A stretch of DNA of 57,432 bases from positions 1 to 57,432 of the forward strand of contig JANQOW010000143.1 in the NCBI GenBank assembly GCA_028285595.1. The letters run 5' to 3'. The DNA is from Hyphomicrobiales bacterium. GTDB taxonomy: Bacteria; Pseudomonadota; Alphaproteobacteria; Rhizobiales; CAJQND01. The position numbers were made by a program, and so were the translations under genes. Shown here one piece after another: positions 1-7,227 of this stretch. Each line of letters opens with the position of its first letter. Position 1 is the first letter of the stretch. A model generated the notes under the pieces. That model did no database searches and was not told the origin of the DNA. It saw nothing but the letters and a program-made list of their open reading frames with translations.

Positions 1-240
1 CGGCTCCTGGGTCCCGGATATTTTGCTGGCGCAAAATTCCGGGATGACGGGTGTTGAGCTTTCGCGTCCCTCCCATCGTCATCCCCGCGAACGCGGGGAG
101 CCAGAGCTGTTGGCTCCGAGCTGTGCGGCTCCGGGATGACGGGTGCGGGGTATCCGCGTCCCTGCGAAAGCAGGGACCTTCTCAGCCAAGGGAGAGATGT
201 GAGCTATGGGCCCTCGCGTTCGCAGGGGAGCGGATTTGAG
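1..240. repeat. REP/BIME-like palindromic intergenic repeats
   Basis: No gene is supported in the first 249 bases. The stretch holds imperfect palindromes: a CCCGGATATTTTGCTGG / CGCAAAATTCCGGG arm pair ending in GATGACGGG (about 14-51), a CATCCCCGCGAACGCGGGG unit (about 80-100), and a TCCCTGCGAAAGCAGGGA unit (about 159-177). The same units recur near 17.46 kb and 26.15 kb, which marks them as a dispersed family. Open frames across them are translated repeat rather than genes. A role in transcript ends is possible but not shown. Confidence 0.75.
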
Positions 241-249
241 ATCCGAACT

Positions 250-1365
250 CTAAGCCGATGCCTCGTGCTCTAAGGCCGGCGCCATGAGATATTCCTGCGA
301 CTGCATTTCCATCAACCGCGAGGCGGTGCGGTTGAACTCGAAGGCGTGATCGCCCTCTGGGTAGATCTCGTCCGGCGGAACCGCTGCAGATGCAATGAGC
401 CGGACGTGATTGTCGTAGAGGGCATCGATCAAAATAACGAAACGTTTGGCCTCGTTGCGCCGGGCTTTGGAGAGTTTGGGGATGTTCTCCACGATCACCG
501 TGTGGAAGGTTTTCGCGATCTTCAAGAAATCGCCGGGCCCCAGCGGCTTCTCGCACACATCGGCAAATTGAAAGCGCGCCACCGCCCGCGCCGCCTGCGG
601 AACCACCAAAGTACGGCCCGTCACCTCAAGTTCCATGGGCGGAGCGCTCTCGCACTCCGTCAGTTCCTCCCACATGGTCTGCAGCTCTTGATCGGCCTGA
701 GGGCCAAGGGGCGTCAGATAGACTTTGTGGCCCATCAGCCGCTCCAGCCGATAGTCGGTCTGCCCATCAAGCGAGACCACCTCCATCTTCTCCTGCATGA
801 GCTTGATGAAGGGCAGAAAGCTGTTGCGGTTCAAGCCGTGCTCATAGAGCCCATCAGGTTCGATATTCGATGTGGCCACCACCACGATGCCGTGGTCAAA
901 AAGAGCCGTGAACAGACGGCCCAGGATCATGGCGTCCGTGATGTCGGTGACCTGAAACTCATCGAAACACAAAAGCGTGGATTTCGCGGCGATCTCTGCG
1001 GCCACAGGCGGAATGGGATCGTCTTGCTGTTTGCGCCAATGGTGCACCCGGGCATGAACAGACTGCATGAATTCGTGAAAATGGATGCGGGTTTTCGGCG
1101 TGATGCGCGCCAGGTCATAGAACAGGTCCATGAGCATGGTCTTGCCGCGCCCCACATCGCCATAGACGTAGAGGCCCATTGGTGCGGGCGCCTGCTTGGC
1201 CAGTCCCAGCCATTTCGCCAGTCCGGAGGGCTTGTCGGCCGGGTCGTACCCGTCCAGCGCATCGCAGAGGGCATCCAGCTTCTTGGCCACAACGGCTTGT
1301 GCGATATCGGCGTGCAACTCTCCGCGCACGACCTTCTTGTCATATGTGTCGTAGACCCGGCCCAT
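250..1365 (-). CDS. zapE: Cell division protein ZapE (AFG1-like ATPase)
   Basis: A 371-residue P-loop ATPase of the AFG1/ZapE family. Walker A is at residues 69-76 (GDVGRGKT) and Walker B at about 131-136 (LLCFDEFQVTDI). In Escherichia coli ZapE associates with the Z ring, and mitochondrial AFG1/LACE1 handles membrane proteins; a similar role at the inner membrane is inferred. Length matches the family (about 350-400). The ATG at 1365 is the first good start and gives the expected N terminus preceding the Y-x-x-x-V region. It stands alone on the minus strand, about 50 bases downstream of a small secreted protein gene. In many alphaproteobacteria zapE lies near TCA-cycle genes; those would be outside this window. 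Confidence 0.93.
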   Translation of the reverse strand: MGRVYDTYDKKVVRGELHADIAQAVVAKKLDALCDALDGYDPADKPSGLAKWLGLAKQAPAPMGLYVYGDVGRGKTMLMDLFYDLARITPKTRIHFHEFMQSVHARVHHWRKQQDDPIPPVAAEIAAKSTLLCFDEFQVTDITDAMILGRLFTALFDHGIVVVATSNIEPDGLYEHGLNRNSFLPFIKLMQEKMEVVSLDGQTDYRLERLMGHKVYLTPLGPQADQELQTMWEELTECESAPPMELEVTGRTLVVPQAARAVARFQFADVCEKPLGPGDFLKIAKTFHTVIVENIPKLSKARRNEAKRFVILIDALYDNHVRLIASAAVPPDEIYPEGDHAFEFNRTASRLMEMQSQEYLMAPALEHEASA

Positions 1366-1414
1366 GGCGCGCGCTTATGGCGCGCGGAGGGCCGCAATGC
1401 AAGAGCTCAAAGCG

Positions 1415-1726
1415 TTAAGCGCCCGGAAGCAAAGCCGAAATGGGCGCGCGCTCCCAGGCATGGCCACTGGCAATAACGCACGCAACGCCTTTCACATTGG
1501 TGCGCACCATGCTCCAGGTGCCGTTCTTTGACACATAAAGCTCCACCAGCCCGGTCTGGCTGGCCAGGCCAATCGCCTGGCGCTCTTCAGAAAAGCGCTT
1601 GCCGAGGATTTCAACAATGCTGTCGCGCGGCGCGCAGAACGCGCGGGCCTCCGCCGTGGGCGATCCGCTGAACGTTGCAATCGCCAGAACTGCGGCGAGG
1701 CTCAAGGATTTGAGCAATCCGGTCAT
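1415..1726 (-). CDS. Small secreted protein, paralogue 1 (unknown function)
   Basis: A 103-residue protein with a clear Sec signal peptide: a basic start, a hydrophobic stretch to about residue 21, and an A-x-A site near residue 27 (TAEARA). The mature part has two cysteines (about 31 and 82) that could form a disulphide. It is clearly related to the next gene upstream: both share a C-x-P-x-x-x region, K-x-x-E-x-R, a G-L-x-x-x-x-x-V-E-x-x-V-S-x-x-G-x-W core, and an end with G-V-x-C-x-I-A-x-G-H-x-W-E-x-A-P. No function is recognised. The same architecture is common among short periplasmic proteins of alphaproteobacteria. A strong AGGAGG Shine-Dalgarno lies 7 bases before the ATG and can be masked by a hairpin (see 1734-1766). 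Confidence 0.8.
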   Translation of the reverse strand: MTGLLKSLSLAAVLAIATFSGSPTAEARAFCAPRDSIVEILGKRFSEERQAIGLASQTGLVELYVSKNGTWSMVRTNVKGVACVIASGHAWERAPISALLPGA

Positions 1727-1733
1727 ATCACTA

Positions 1734-1766
1734 CCTCCTGTTCGGCCCCGTTGGCTCGTCAGGAGG
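1734..1766 (-). promoter_or_regulatory. Hairpin able to sequester the Shine-Dalgarno of the 1726 gene
   Basis: On the minus-strand RNA, CCTCCTG (1766-1760) is perfectly complementary to CAGGAGG (1740-1734), the latter being the ribosome binding site of the secreted protein starting at 1726. The stem is 7 bp with a 19-base loop that can pair further internally. The paralogous gene has the same arrangement (2279-2315). This would allow translational control, for example by temperature or a binding factor; that is inference. Confidence 0.5.
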
Positions 1767-1939
1767 AGGGTTCAGTGCGGCCTCAACCAAGAGCTCAGGG
1801 CGAAGGGTCCACCGTTGGGGTTTTCCCTTATCTCCCAGGTCTGTCGGACACGTCACACAAGCCGAAGATCGGCGTTTTGCCGTTCACGTTCAAGGCACGC
1901 TTGCGTCACGTGTCAGTGAGGCTTTTGGGTCCGTTCGCT

Positions 1940-2272
1940 CTAAATGCCCGGCTCGACCATGGCCACTTTGGGGGCGTCTTCCCAGGAATGGCCGGCGGCA
2001 ATGATGCAAGAGACCCCGTTCAGATCTGTCATCACCAGGGTCCAGGATCCGCTTTCGGAGACGAACACTTCCATCACCCGGCGGCTGGCCACGAGGCCAA
2101 GTCCTTTGCGGGCTTCCTTATATTTGCCGGTGAGGGCTTTGGTCAGCTTCTTGTGGGGCCCACAGGCCATGGCGGCATTGGCGGGCGCGGTATAGCTCAA
2201 ACTCAGAATGCCTGCGGCCATCATAGTTGCAAGCAAACTACGGCACGTCGTGATGGAATTCAGGTTCACCAT
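1940..2272 (-). CDS. Small secreted protein, paralogue 2 (unknown function)
   Basis: A 110-residue relative of the protein encoded at 1415-1726. It has an N-terminal signal peptide with a hydrophobic core (about residues 12-30) ending near A-x-A (PANAA), followed by the same conserved core: C-x-P-x-x-K-L, K-x-x-E-A-R-x-G-L-G-L, V-M-E-V-F-V-S-x-S-G-S-W-T-L-V, and G-V-S-C-I-I-A-A-G-H-S-W-E-D-A-P. Two cysteines are kept in the mature part. The two genes point the same way with about 213 bases between them, so they arose by tandem duplication and each kept its own leader. No function can be assigned. The ATG at 2272 is preceded by AGGAGGTA at a good distance. Confidence 0.8.
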   Translation of the reverse strand: MVNLNSITTCRSLLATMMAAGILSLSYTAPANAAMACGPHKKLTKALTGKYKEARKGLGLVASRRVMEVFVSESGSWTLVMTDLNGVSCIIAAGHSWEDAPKVAMVEPGI

Positions 2273-2278
2273 CTATTA

Positions 2279-2315
2279 CCTCCTAACGCATGTTCCGGCT
2301 TCCGCCGGCAGGAGG
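2279..2315 (-). promoter_or_regulatory. Hairpin able to sequester the Shine-Dalgarno of the 2272 gene
   Basis: Minus-strand RNA: CCTCCT (2315-2310) pairs with AGGAGG (2284-2279), the ribosome binding site of the secreted protein starting at 2272. The 25-base loop holds an inner CCGG/CCGG hairpin. The same layout sits before the paralogue (1734-1766), although the loop sequences differ, so the pairing is preserved while the loop is not. Confidence 0.5.
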
Positions 2316-2502
2316 GTTATTCAGTGATGAACAGCCATCTGGTCCGGCACCGCAACGCAAACGCACCTGCACTCACGTTAGTCGCGCCCCTAAGTCGCCC
2401 CTTCCCCTCTTTTCGCTTAGGCCAGAGATGGTGAGCCGATTTGGTTAATGGGAGCTTAAGGGGGCGATCTGGTGGTTGCGGTGAAGGTGTTTAGGGGCGC
2501 AG

Positions 2503-2646
2503 ATGTGGGCGTGGGCGGAGGTGACCAGCGCCTGCTCGGCGACCCGAGAACGGTTCGAAAAGGCCTTTGCAGATCTGCGAAGCGCTCCACAGGACCGAGA
2601 GCCAGACTTCAGCTTTGATACTGGCGACGATTTCTCCTGGCTGTGA
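2503..2646 (+). CDS. Possible 47-aa acidic small protein
   Basis: A short frame beginning with ATG at 2503, preceded by AGGGG at 2493-2497, and ending with TGA at 2644-2646. The product starts MWAWAEVTSACS and has the body RERFEKAFADLR followed by an acidic, aromatic tail ending DDFSWL. An in-frame stop lies 24 bases upstream of the ATG. A factor-independent terminator on the same strand follows 31 bases later, which is the main reason to take it seriously. No homologue is recognised. It could also be the remnant of a larger gene, or the transcript could be a small RNA. The opposite-strand 82-codon frame over the same bases has a less protein-like composition. Confidence 0.35.
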   Translation: MWAWAEVTSACSATRERFEKAFADLRSAPQDREPDFSFDTGDDFSWL

Positions 2647-2677
2647 GACGTCATGTCACCGCCCAGCGCGGGCATCC

Positions 2678-2716
2678 GGCGCAGCACAGGCAATGTGCTG
2701 CGCCGATTGTTTTTTT
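2678..2716 (+). terminator. Factor-independent terminator (plus strand)
   Basis: A perfect 10-bp stem, GGCGCAGCAC (2678-2687) with GTGCTGCGCC (2695-2704), a 7-base loop, then GATTG and seven T residues (2710-2716). The T run lies on the plus strand, so it ends plus-strand transcription, although both flanking recognised genes are on the minus strand. This implies a plus-strand transcript from the 2.3-2.65 kb gap. Confidence 0.75.
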
Positions 2717-2742
2717 GGGAACGACCGGCCGGCCGAACAACT

Positions 2743-4242
2743 CTAGTTCATGGTCGGAATAACGAACTCCGCGCCTTCCTTCATGCCGGACGGCCAGCGT
2801 GACGTTACCGTCTTCGTGCGCGTGTAGAACCGCACCGAATCCGGGCCATGCTGGTTCAAATCGCCGAAGGCGGAGCGCTTCCAGCCGCCGAAGGTGTGGT
2901 AGGCCAGCGGCACGGGGATCGGCACGTTGATGCCCACCATGCCGATATTGATCCGGTCGGCAAACTCACGCGCGGAATCCCCATCGCGGGTGTAGATCGC
3001 AACGCCGTTGCCATATTCGTGGCTCATGGGCAGATCCAGCGCCTCTTCATAGGTTTTGGCGCGCACAACCGAAAGCACCGGGCCAAAGATCTCTTCCTTG
3101 TAGATCCGCATGTCCTTGGTCACGTTGTCGAACAGGCAGCCGCCCATGAAGTAGCCATTCTCATAGCCCTGCATGGAGAAATCCCGGCCGTCCACAGCCA
3201 GGGTCGCGCCTTCTTCCACACCGAGGTCCACATAGCCTCTCACCCGCTCCAGCGCTTGCTGGGTGACGATGGGGCCGTAATCTGCTTCCCGGTCCGTGGA
3301 CGGGCCGATCTTCAGGCTTTCCACGCGGGGGATCAGCTTCTCCACCAGAGCATCGGCGGTGGCCTCGCCCACGGGAACCGCCACGGAGATTGCCATGCAG
3401 CGCTCACCGGCAGAGCCGTAGCCGGCGCCGATCAGGGCATCCACGGCCTGATCCATATCCGCGTCGGGCATGATGATCATATGGTTCTTGGCGCCGCCGA
3501 AGCACTGCACCCGTTTGCCGGACGCCGTGCCGCGCGAATAGACATACTCGGCAATGGCGGTGGAGCCCACAAAGCCGACCCCTTGAATGATCTCATTGTC
3601 CAAAATGGCGTCCACGGCCACCTTATCGCCGTTCACCACGTTGAGGATGCCTTCCGGCAGGCCCGCCTCGATCATCAGTTCCGCCAGGCGCATGGGCACC
3701 GAGGGGTCGCGTTCGGACGGCTTCAGGATGAACGCATTCCCGCAGGCAATGGCCGGACACATTTTCCACATGGGGATCATCGCCGGGAAGTTGAACGGCG
3801 TGATGCCGGCAGCCACGCCCAGAGGCTGGCGCATTGAGTACATATCGATCCCCGGCCCGGCGCTTTCCGAATATTCCCCTTTGAGCAGGTGGGGGATGCC
3901 CAGGCAGAATTCGGCCACTTCGACCCCGCGCTGAATGTCGCCATGGCTATCGGGAACGGTCTTGCCGTGTTCAGAAGAGAGCATCTGCGCCAGCTCTTCT
4001 TTTTCCGCGTTTACCAGTTGGATGAACTTCATCATCACGCGGGCGCGCACTTGCGGGTTTTTGGCAGCCCATCCCGGCTGTGCGGCCGCCGCATTCTCCA
4101 CGGCCGCGGCCATTTCCTCCTCTGAGGCGAGCGCCACCTTGGCCTGCACCTCGCCGGTGTTGGGGTTATACACATCAGCAAAGCGCCCGCTTTTTCCCGC
4201 TACGGTTTTGCCGCCGATAAAATGTCCGATTTCTTTGACCAT
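2743..4242 (-). CDS. mmsA: CoA-acylating methylmalonate-semialdehyde dehydrogenase
   Basis: A 499-residue aldehyde dehydrogenase of the MmsA type. It converts methylmalonate semialdehyde (valine breakdown) or malonate semialdehyde to propionyl- or acetyl-CoA with NAD and CoA. Landmarks seen: oxyanion asparagine in TPFNFP (about residue 151), lysine in FILKPSERDP (about 174), the nucleotide-fold FVGST (224-228), and catalytic Cys282 in GSAGERC. The usual general-base glutamate motif ELGGKN is replaced by FGGAKNH, which is diagnostic of the CoA-dependent methylmalonate-semialdehyde group. Full length. The gene stands alone; its usual partners (mmsB, isobutyryl-CoA dehydrogenase) are not next to it, though an acyl-CoA cluster lies at 41-45 kb. 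Confidence 0.95.
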   Translation of the reverse strand: MVKEIGHFIGGKTVAGKSGRFADVYNPNTGEVQAKVALASEEEMAAAVENAAAAQPGWAAKNPQVRARVMMKFIQLVNAEKEELAQMLSSEHGKTVPDSHGDIQRGVEVAEFCLGIPHLLKGEYSESAGPGIDMYSMRQPLGVAAGITPFNFPAMIPMWKMCPAIACGNAFILKPSERDPSVPMRLAELMIEAGLPEGILNVVNGDKVAVDAILDNEIIQGVGFVGSTAIAEYVYSRGTASGKRVQCFGGAKNHMIIMPDADMDQAVDALIGAGYGSAGERCMAISVAVPVGEATADALVEKLIPRVESLKIGPSTDREADYGPIVTQQALERVRGYVDLGVEEGATLAVDGRDFSMQGYENGYFMGGCLFDNVTKDMRIYKEEIFGPVLSVVRAKTYEEALDLPMSHEYGNGVAIYTRDGDSAREFADRINIGMVGINVPIPVPLAYHTFGGWKRSAFGDLNQHGPDSVRFYTRTKTVTSRWPSGMKEGAEFVIPTMN

Positions 4243-4296
4243 ATCTTCGCCGCCCTCGCCCTTAAGATCAGGTCTGAAGCGTCCCTAGTTTGAGTG

Positions 4297-4320
4297 AAAA
4301 TTTGCCCGACACTATCGGGC
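4297..4320 (-). terminator. Weak terminator after the alpha-hydroxy-acid oxidase gene
   Basis: On the minus strand GCCCGA (4320-4315) pairs with TCGGGC (4309-4304) over a 5-base loop, followed by AAATTTTC. It lies 36 bases after the stop of the gene ending at 4356 and before mmsA. The T run is short, so termination may be partial. Confidence 0.5.
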
Positions 4321-4355
4321 TTTCGATAGGGCGGCAAGATGCAACCGCCCCGGTT

Positions 4356-5513
4356 TCACCAATTGGTGGGCGTCGGCCGGCCCCGGACTTTCAAGGACCT
4401 TAAGCCGTCGATATTTTCCACCCCGAGCTGCAGCATGTTGTTGGCATAGTCGTCCTTCAACACCTGCATCACATGGTGTCCGCCCGCCTCGCCGAGCGCC
4501 GCCACGGCATACAGAAACGGCCGGCCCAAGAGGCAGAAATCAGCGCCCAGGGCCATGGCCCGGGCAATGTCGAGACCGCTTCTGATGCCGGAATCAAAGA
4601 TGATCTTCATCTTGCCGCCCACTTCGCTGGCAATTTCCGGCAAAACGGTGATGGTGGCCGGCACCCCATCGCACTGGCGCGCGCCATGGTTGGAGACCAC
4701 AATGCCGTCAAAACCGCGCTTGGCCGCCTCCACCGCATCGCCCACATCCATGATGCCCTTCAAGATCACCGGCCCGTCCCACAGATCGCGGACCGCTGAG
4801 ACGTCGTCCCAGTCCGGCCGGCCGTGCAGCATGGTGGCCAGGAAGCTGCGCAGGTCGGCATTGTCGGAATGATATTTCTCCAGCGTCACCAGGTGCGGGG
4901 TCTTGTGGGCGAGCGTCGCCAAACTCCAGCTCGGCCGCCGTGCGGCGTGCCAGAATGTTGCAAGATCCTTCTTCGGCGGCATTCTGAGGCCGGCACGGAG
5001 CTGGCGCTCGCGGGTCGAGGTCACCGGCACGTCCACGGTGATCACCAGGGTTTTAAAGCCGTTATCCTTGCCCCGGCGCAGAATATCGTCCCGCACGTCC
5101 ATCTTCTTGGTGGGGTAGTACTGATACCAGCCATAGTCGCCCACTTCGGGGCCGATGGTCTCCGGGGTCTCCGCGCCCACCGTGCTGAGCGTATACGGCA
5201 GCCTCATTTGCGCGGCCGCCCGGGCCAGAAAGATTTCCGCCTTAGGCCAGATAAGCCCCGACATGCCCACCGGCGCCACGCCGAACGGGGCGGCATAGGT
5301 TTGCCCGAACAGCACGGTTTCCGTTTGCGCCTCGATGTTGCCGGGCAGCATGCGCGGCACCAGCTCGATCTCCCGGAAGGCGCTTTCATTGCGCTCCTTG
5401 CCGGCCTCTATCCCGGTGCTGCTGTCCAGGAATTCCCAGGCAAAGTGGGGAAGACGGGTTCTGGCCCGCTCTCTCATGAAATGAACGGACGGATAGCGGG
5501 TGAGATCGGTCAT
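4356..5513 (-). CDS. FMN-dependent alpha-hydroxy-acid dehydrogenase/oxidase (LldD-like)
   Basis: A 385-residue TIM-barrel flavoprotein of the L-lactate/glycolate/mandelate family, oxidising an (S)-2-hydroxy acid to the 2-oxo acid. Visible signatures are the FMN/substrate segment GWYQYYPTKK (about 128-137), Lys252 in ILKGI, the active-site His276 in SNHGARQCDG (274-283), and the phosphate-binding DSGIRSGLDI...GRPFLY (about 308-334). The start at ATG 5513 gives the family-typical N terminus MTDLTRYPSVHFMRERAR; an in-frame ATG at 5585 would add 24 atypical residues. The canonical SNHGGRQLDG motif is altered to GARQCDG, so the exact substrate is uncertain. Confidence 0.85.
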   Translation of the reverse strand: MTDLTRYPSVHFMRERARTRLPHFAWEFLDSSTGIEAGKERNESAFREIELVPRMLPGNIEAQTETVLFGQTYAAPFGVAPVGMSGLIWPKAEIFLARAAAQMRLPYTLSTVGAETPETIGPEVGDYGWYQYYPTKKMDVRDDILRRGKDNGFKTLVITVDVPVTSTRERQLRAGLRMPPKKDLATFWHAARRPSWSLATLAHKTPHLVTLEKYHSDNADLRSFLATMLHGRPDWDDVSAVRDLWDGPVILKGIMDVGDAVEAAKRGFDGIVVSNHGARQCDGVPATITVLPEIASEVGGKMKIIFDSGIRSGLDIARAMALGADFCLLGRPFLYAVAALGEAGGHHVMQVLKDDYANNMLQLGVENIDGLRSLKVRGRPTPTNW

Positions 5514-5606
5514 GGAGCCACGCGGGTTACGGGGTTGGTCATTTGCAAGCGCACCGTCATAGCACCAGCCGCACCGAAATGACAAAGGGCCATGTGGCCG
5601 GTGCGC

Positions 5607-6008
5607 TTAGCTCAGGATACCAGCGAACAAACCCGTCACCCCCAGATTGATTAAAGCCCCGCTCAGCAGTGCGATAAACGTCAAGATCATGCCCGCAACC
5701 CGGAACGTGAACAGCTCAGGCTCCCGGCTCACGCCAAAAGCGTGTGCCAGGCGGCCCACCAGCAGGCAAAGACCAACAAAGTGGATGGCATAGACGGACC
5801 TGTCCTGCAGCTCTGCCAAAGCCATCAGAAGGAGCGCCAGAGGCACATATTCAGCGAAATTGCCATGGGCCCGGATAGCCCGCTGCAAGGATTGATGGCC
5901 ACCATCGCCCATGGTGGTCTTCGTGGCGCCCCGCGTGACGATCACGCGCGCGCTCAAAAACACGAACACCAAAGTGGCAATGCCGGCATAGACGGGGGTC
6001 ATAATCAT
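5607..6008 (-). CDS. MAPEG family membrane protein
   Basis: A 133-residue integral membrane protein with about four transmembrane helices, of the MAPEG group (membrane-associated proteins in eicosanoid and glutathione metabolism). Landmarks are the R-x-x-x-A-H-x-N-F-x-E-Y-x-P segment (about residues 44-56) and the G-R-x-x-H-A-x-G motif near residue 85-92. Bacterial members often have glutathione transferase activity toward electrophiles; the activity here is inferred. It is divergent from the HxlR regulator at 6183, and a perfect inverted repeat lies 22 bases before its start, so it is probably repressed by that regulator. Two ATG codons (6008, 6002) are possible starts. Confidence 0.85.
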   Translation of the reverse strand: MIMTPVYAGIATLVFVFLSARVIVTRGATKTTMGDGGHQSLQRAIRAHGNFAEYVPLALLLMALAELQDRSVYAIHFVGLCLLVGRLAHAFGVSREPELFTFRVAGMILTFIALLSGALINLGVTGLFAGILS

Positions 6009-6029
6009 TTCATCTACCTTACTTGTTCA

Positions 6030-6058
6030 ATAGTGACTATGAATTTAACAGTCACTAT
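6030..6058. promoter_or_regulatory. Inverted-repeat operator between MAPEG and HxlR genes
   Basis: ATAGTGACT (6030-6038) and AGTCACTAT (6050-6058) form a perfect 9-bp inverted repeat, with centres 20 bp apart (two helical turns). This fits a dimeric winged-helix regulator, most simply the HxlR protein encoded at 6183. Each arm is itself part of a near-palindrome ATAGT(G/C)ACTAT. Confidence 0.65.
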
Positions 6059-6123
6059 GAGATCATCCGGGGTCAAATGTGGTCCTGGCACACATCCCGC
6101 TTGCCAAATAACATAAATAGAAG

Positions 6124-6134
6124 ATAGTCACTAT
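6124..6134. promoter_or_regulatory. Third copy of the HxlR-type operator element
   Basis: ATAGTCACTAT at 6124-6134 is the exact reverse complement of ATAGTGACTAT at 6030-6040. It lies 49 bases upstream of the HxlR start, on the other side of the intergenic region, and would allow autoregulation. Confidence 0.55.
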
Positions 6135-6182
6135 CAATTACAAAGTTAGCGTTTTTCAACGGGGATCGGTGGTGTCACCCGC

Positions 6183-6497
6183 ATGTCATTTCTCCGCCAT
6201 ATGAAATGCCCGGTCGCGCGCGCGGCCAAGGTTCTGGAGGGGCGCTGGACGGTGTTGATCCTGCGCGAGCTCTTTCTGAAAGGCCCGCGGCGTTATCAGC
6301 ATTTGCAGTCCACTTTGATCGGGATTGGCCCAGGCACCCTGTCTGAGCGCCTGAAATCCTTGGAGGCTGAGGGCATCTTAAAGCGAGAGTTCTATCAGCA
6401 GCACCCGCCGCGCGCCGAATATCTGTTGACGGAAAAGGGCAGGGACTTGGCAGATGTCTTGCTCGCCATGCGGGATTGGGGCAACAAGTACCGCTGA
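6183..6497 (+). CDS. HxlR family transcriptional regulator
   Basis: A 104-residue winged-helix protein of the HxlR type: the C-P-V-A-R-A signature with Cys9, then W-T-V-L-I-L-R-E-L-F (about 22-31), P-x-R-Y-x-x-L-Q-x-x-x-x-G-I-x-x-x-x-L-S-E-R-L (about 35-58) and a C-terminal Y-x-L-T-E-K-G-x-x-L. HxlR proteins bind as dimers and often respond to electrophiles or redox state through the N-terminal cysteine. It is divergent from the MAPEG gene and 28 bases upstream of the aquaporin gene, so it probably controls both. The shared region carries three copies of an 11-bp near-palindrome. Confidence 0.9.
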   Translation: MSFLRHMKCPVARAAKVLEGRWTVLILRELFLKGPRRYQHLQSTLIGIGPGTLSERLKSLEAEGILKREFYQQHPPRAEYLLTEKGRDLADVLLAMRDWGNKYR

Positions 6498-6525
6498 GCC
6501 CGAGGGGATTTGAGGAAGCGCTGAA

Positions 6526-7200
6526 ATGACACAATTTGACATGCCCCGCCGGTTGGCGGCGGAGGCGCTGGGCACCGGATTGCTGGTGTGCACCGTTGTC
6601 GGCTCGGGGATCATGGCCGATAAGCTGAGTGATGATGTTGCGGTCTCGTTGCTGGGCAACACCATCCCGACCGGCGCGATTCTGGTGGTTCTGATCATGA
6701 TTTTCGGGCCGATTTCCGGCGCCCACTTCAATCCGGCCGTCTCCCTGGGCTTTGCCTTTAAGCGGGATCTGCCGTGGAGCGCGTTCGGGCCCTATGTGAT
6801 CGCCCAGATCATCGGAGGCATTCTTGGCACTTTCGTTGCGCATCTGATGTTTGATTTAAGCGTTCTGCAGGCGTCCACCACGGTGCGCACAGGGGGCGCT
6901 CAATGGTTTGCCGAGTGGGTGGCCGCGTTCGGGCTCATGGGGATCATTCTGGGTGGCATTCGGTTCAGGGCCGATGCGGTGCCTTGGTTGGTGGGGCTTT
7001 ACATCACGGCGGCCTATTGGTTCACCGCCTCCACCTCGTTTGCCAATCCGGCCGTGGCGATCGCCCGGGCCTTCACCGACACGTTCTCCGGCATCCGCCC
7101 GGTGGATCTTCCAGGGTTCATCATTGCCGAATGCATTGGCGCGGTTTGTGCGGTGGTGCTGTTTGGCTGGCTCCTGGCCCCGGGCGATGATAAGAGGTGA
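6526..7200 (+). CDS. MIP/aquaporin family channel
   Basis: A 224-residue major intrinsic protein with six predicted helices and both half-helix motifs: HFNPAV (NPA at 69-71) and FANPAV (NPA at 174-176). After the second NPA the selectivity-filter arginine of classical aquaporins (NPAR) is a valine (NPAVAIAR), the form seen in the group of bacterial channels often linked to arsenic operons. That suggests a wider pore for small neutral solutes rather than strict water selectivity; this is inference. It lies 28 bases after the HxlR gene and 27 bases before the aminotransferase gene, so the three may be cotranscribed. No arsR, arsC or arsM is nearby. Confidence 0.87.
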   Translation: MTQFDMPRRLAAEALGTGLLVCTVVGSGIMADKLSDDVAVSLLGNTIPTGAILVVLIMIFGPISGAHFNPAVSLGFAFKRDLPWSAFGPYVIAQIIGGILGTFVAHLMFDLSVLQASTTVRTGGAQWFAEWVAAFGLMGIILGGIRFRADAVPWLVGLYITAAYWFTASTSFANPAVAIARAFTDTFSGIRPVDLPGFIIAECIGAVCAVVLFGWLLAPGDDKR

Positions 7201-7227
7201 CGGTTCTGGTCATCTTTTGAGGCATTT

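Noticed and set aside
2445..2693. An 82-codon minus-strand frame
   Set aside because: No ribosome binding site, Ser/Arg-rich composition, and the terminator beyond it faces the other strand; the 47-codon plus-strand frame is more plausible.
6183..7200. Arsenic resistance operon
   Set aside because: The regulator is HxlR, not ArsR, and no arsC, arsB/acr3 or arsM gene is present.
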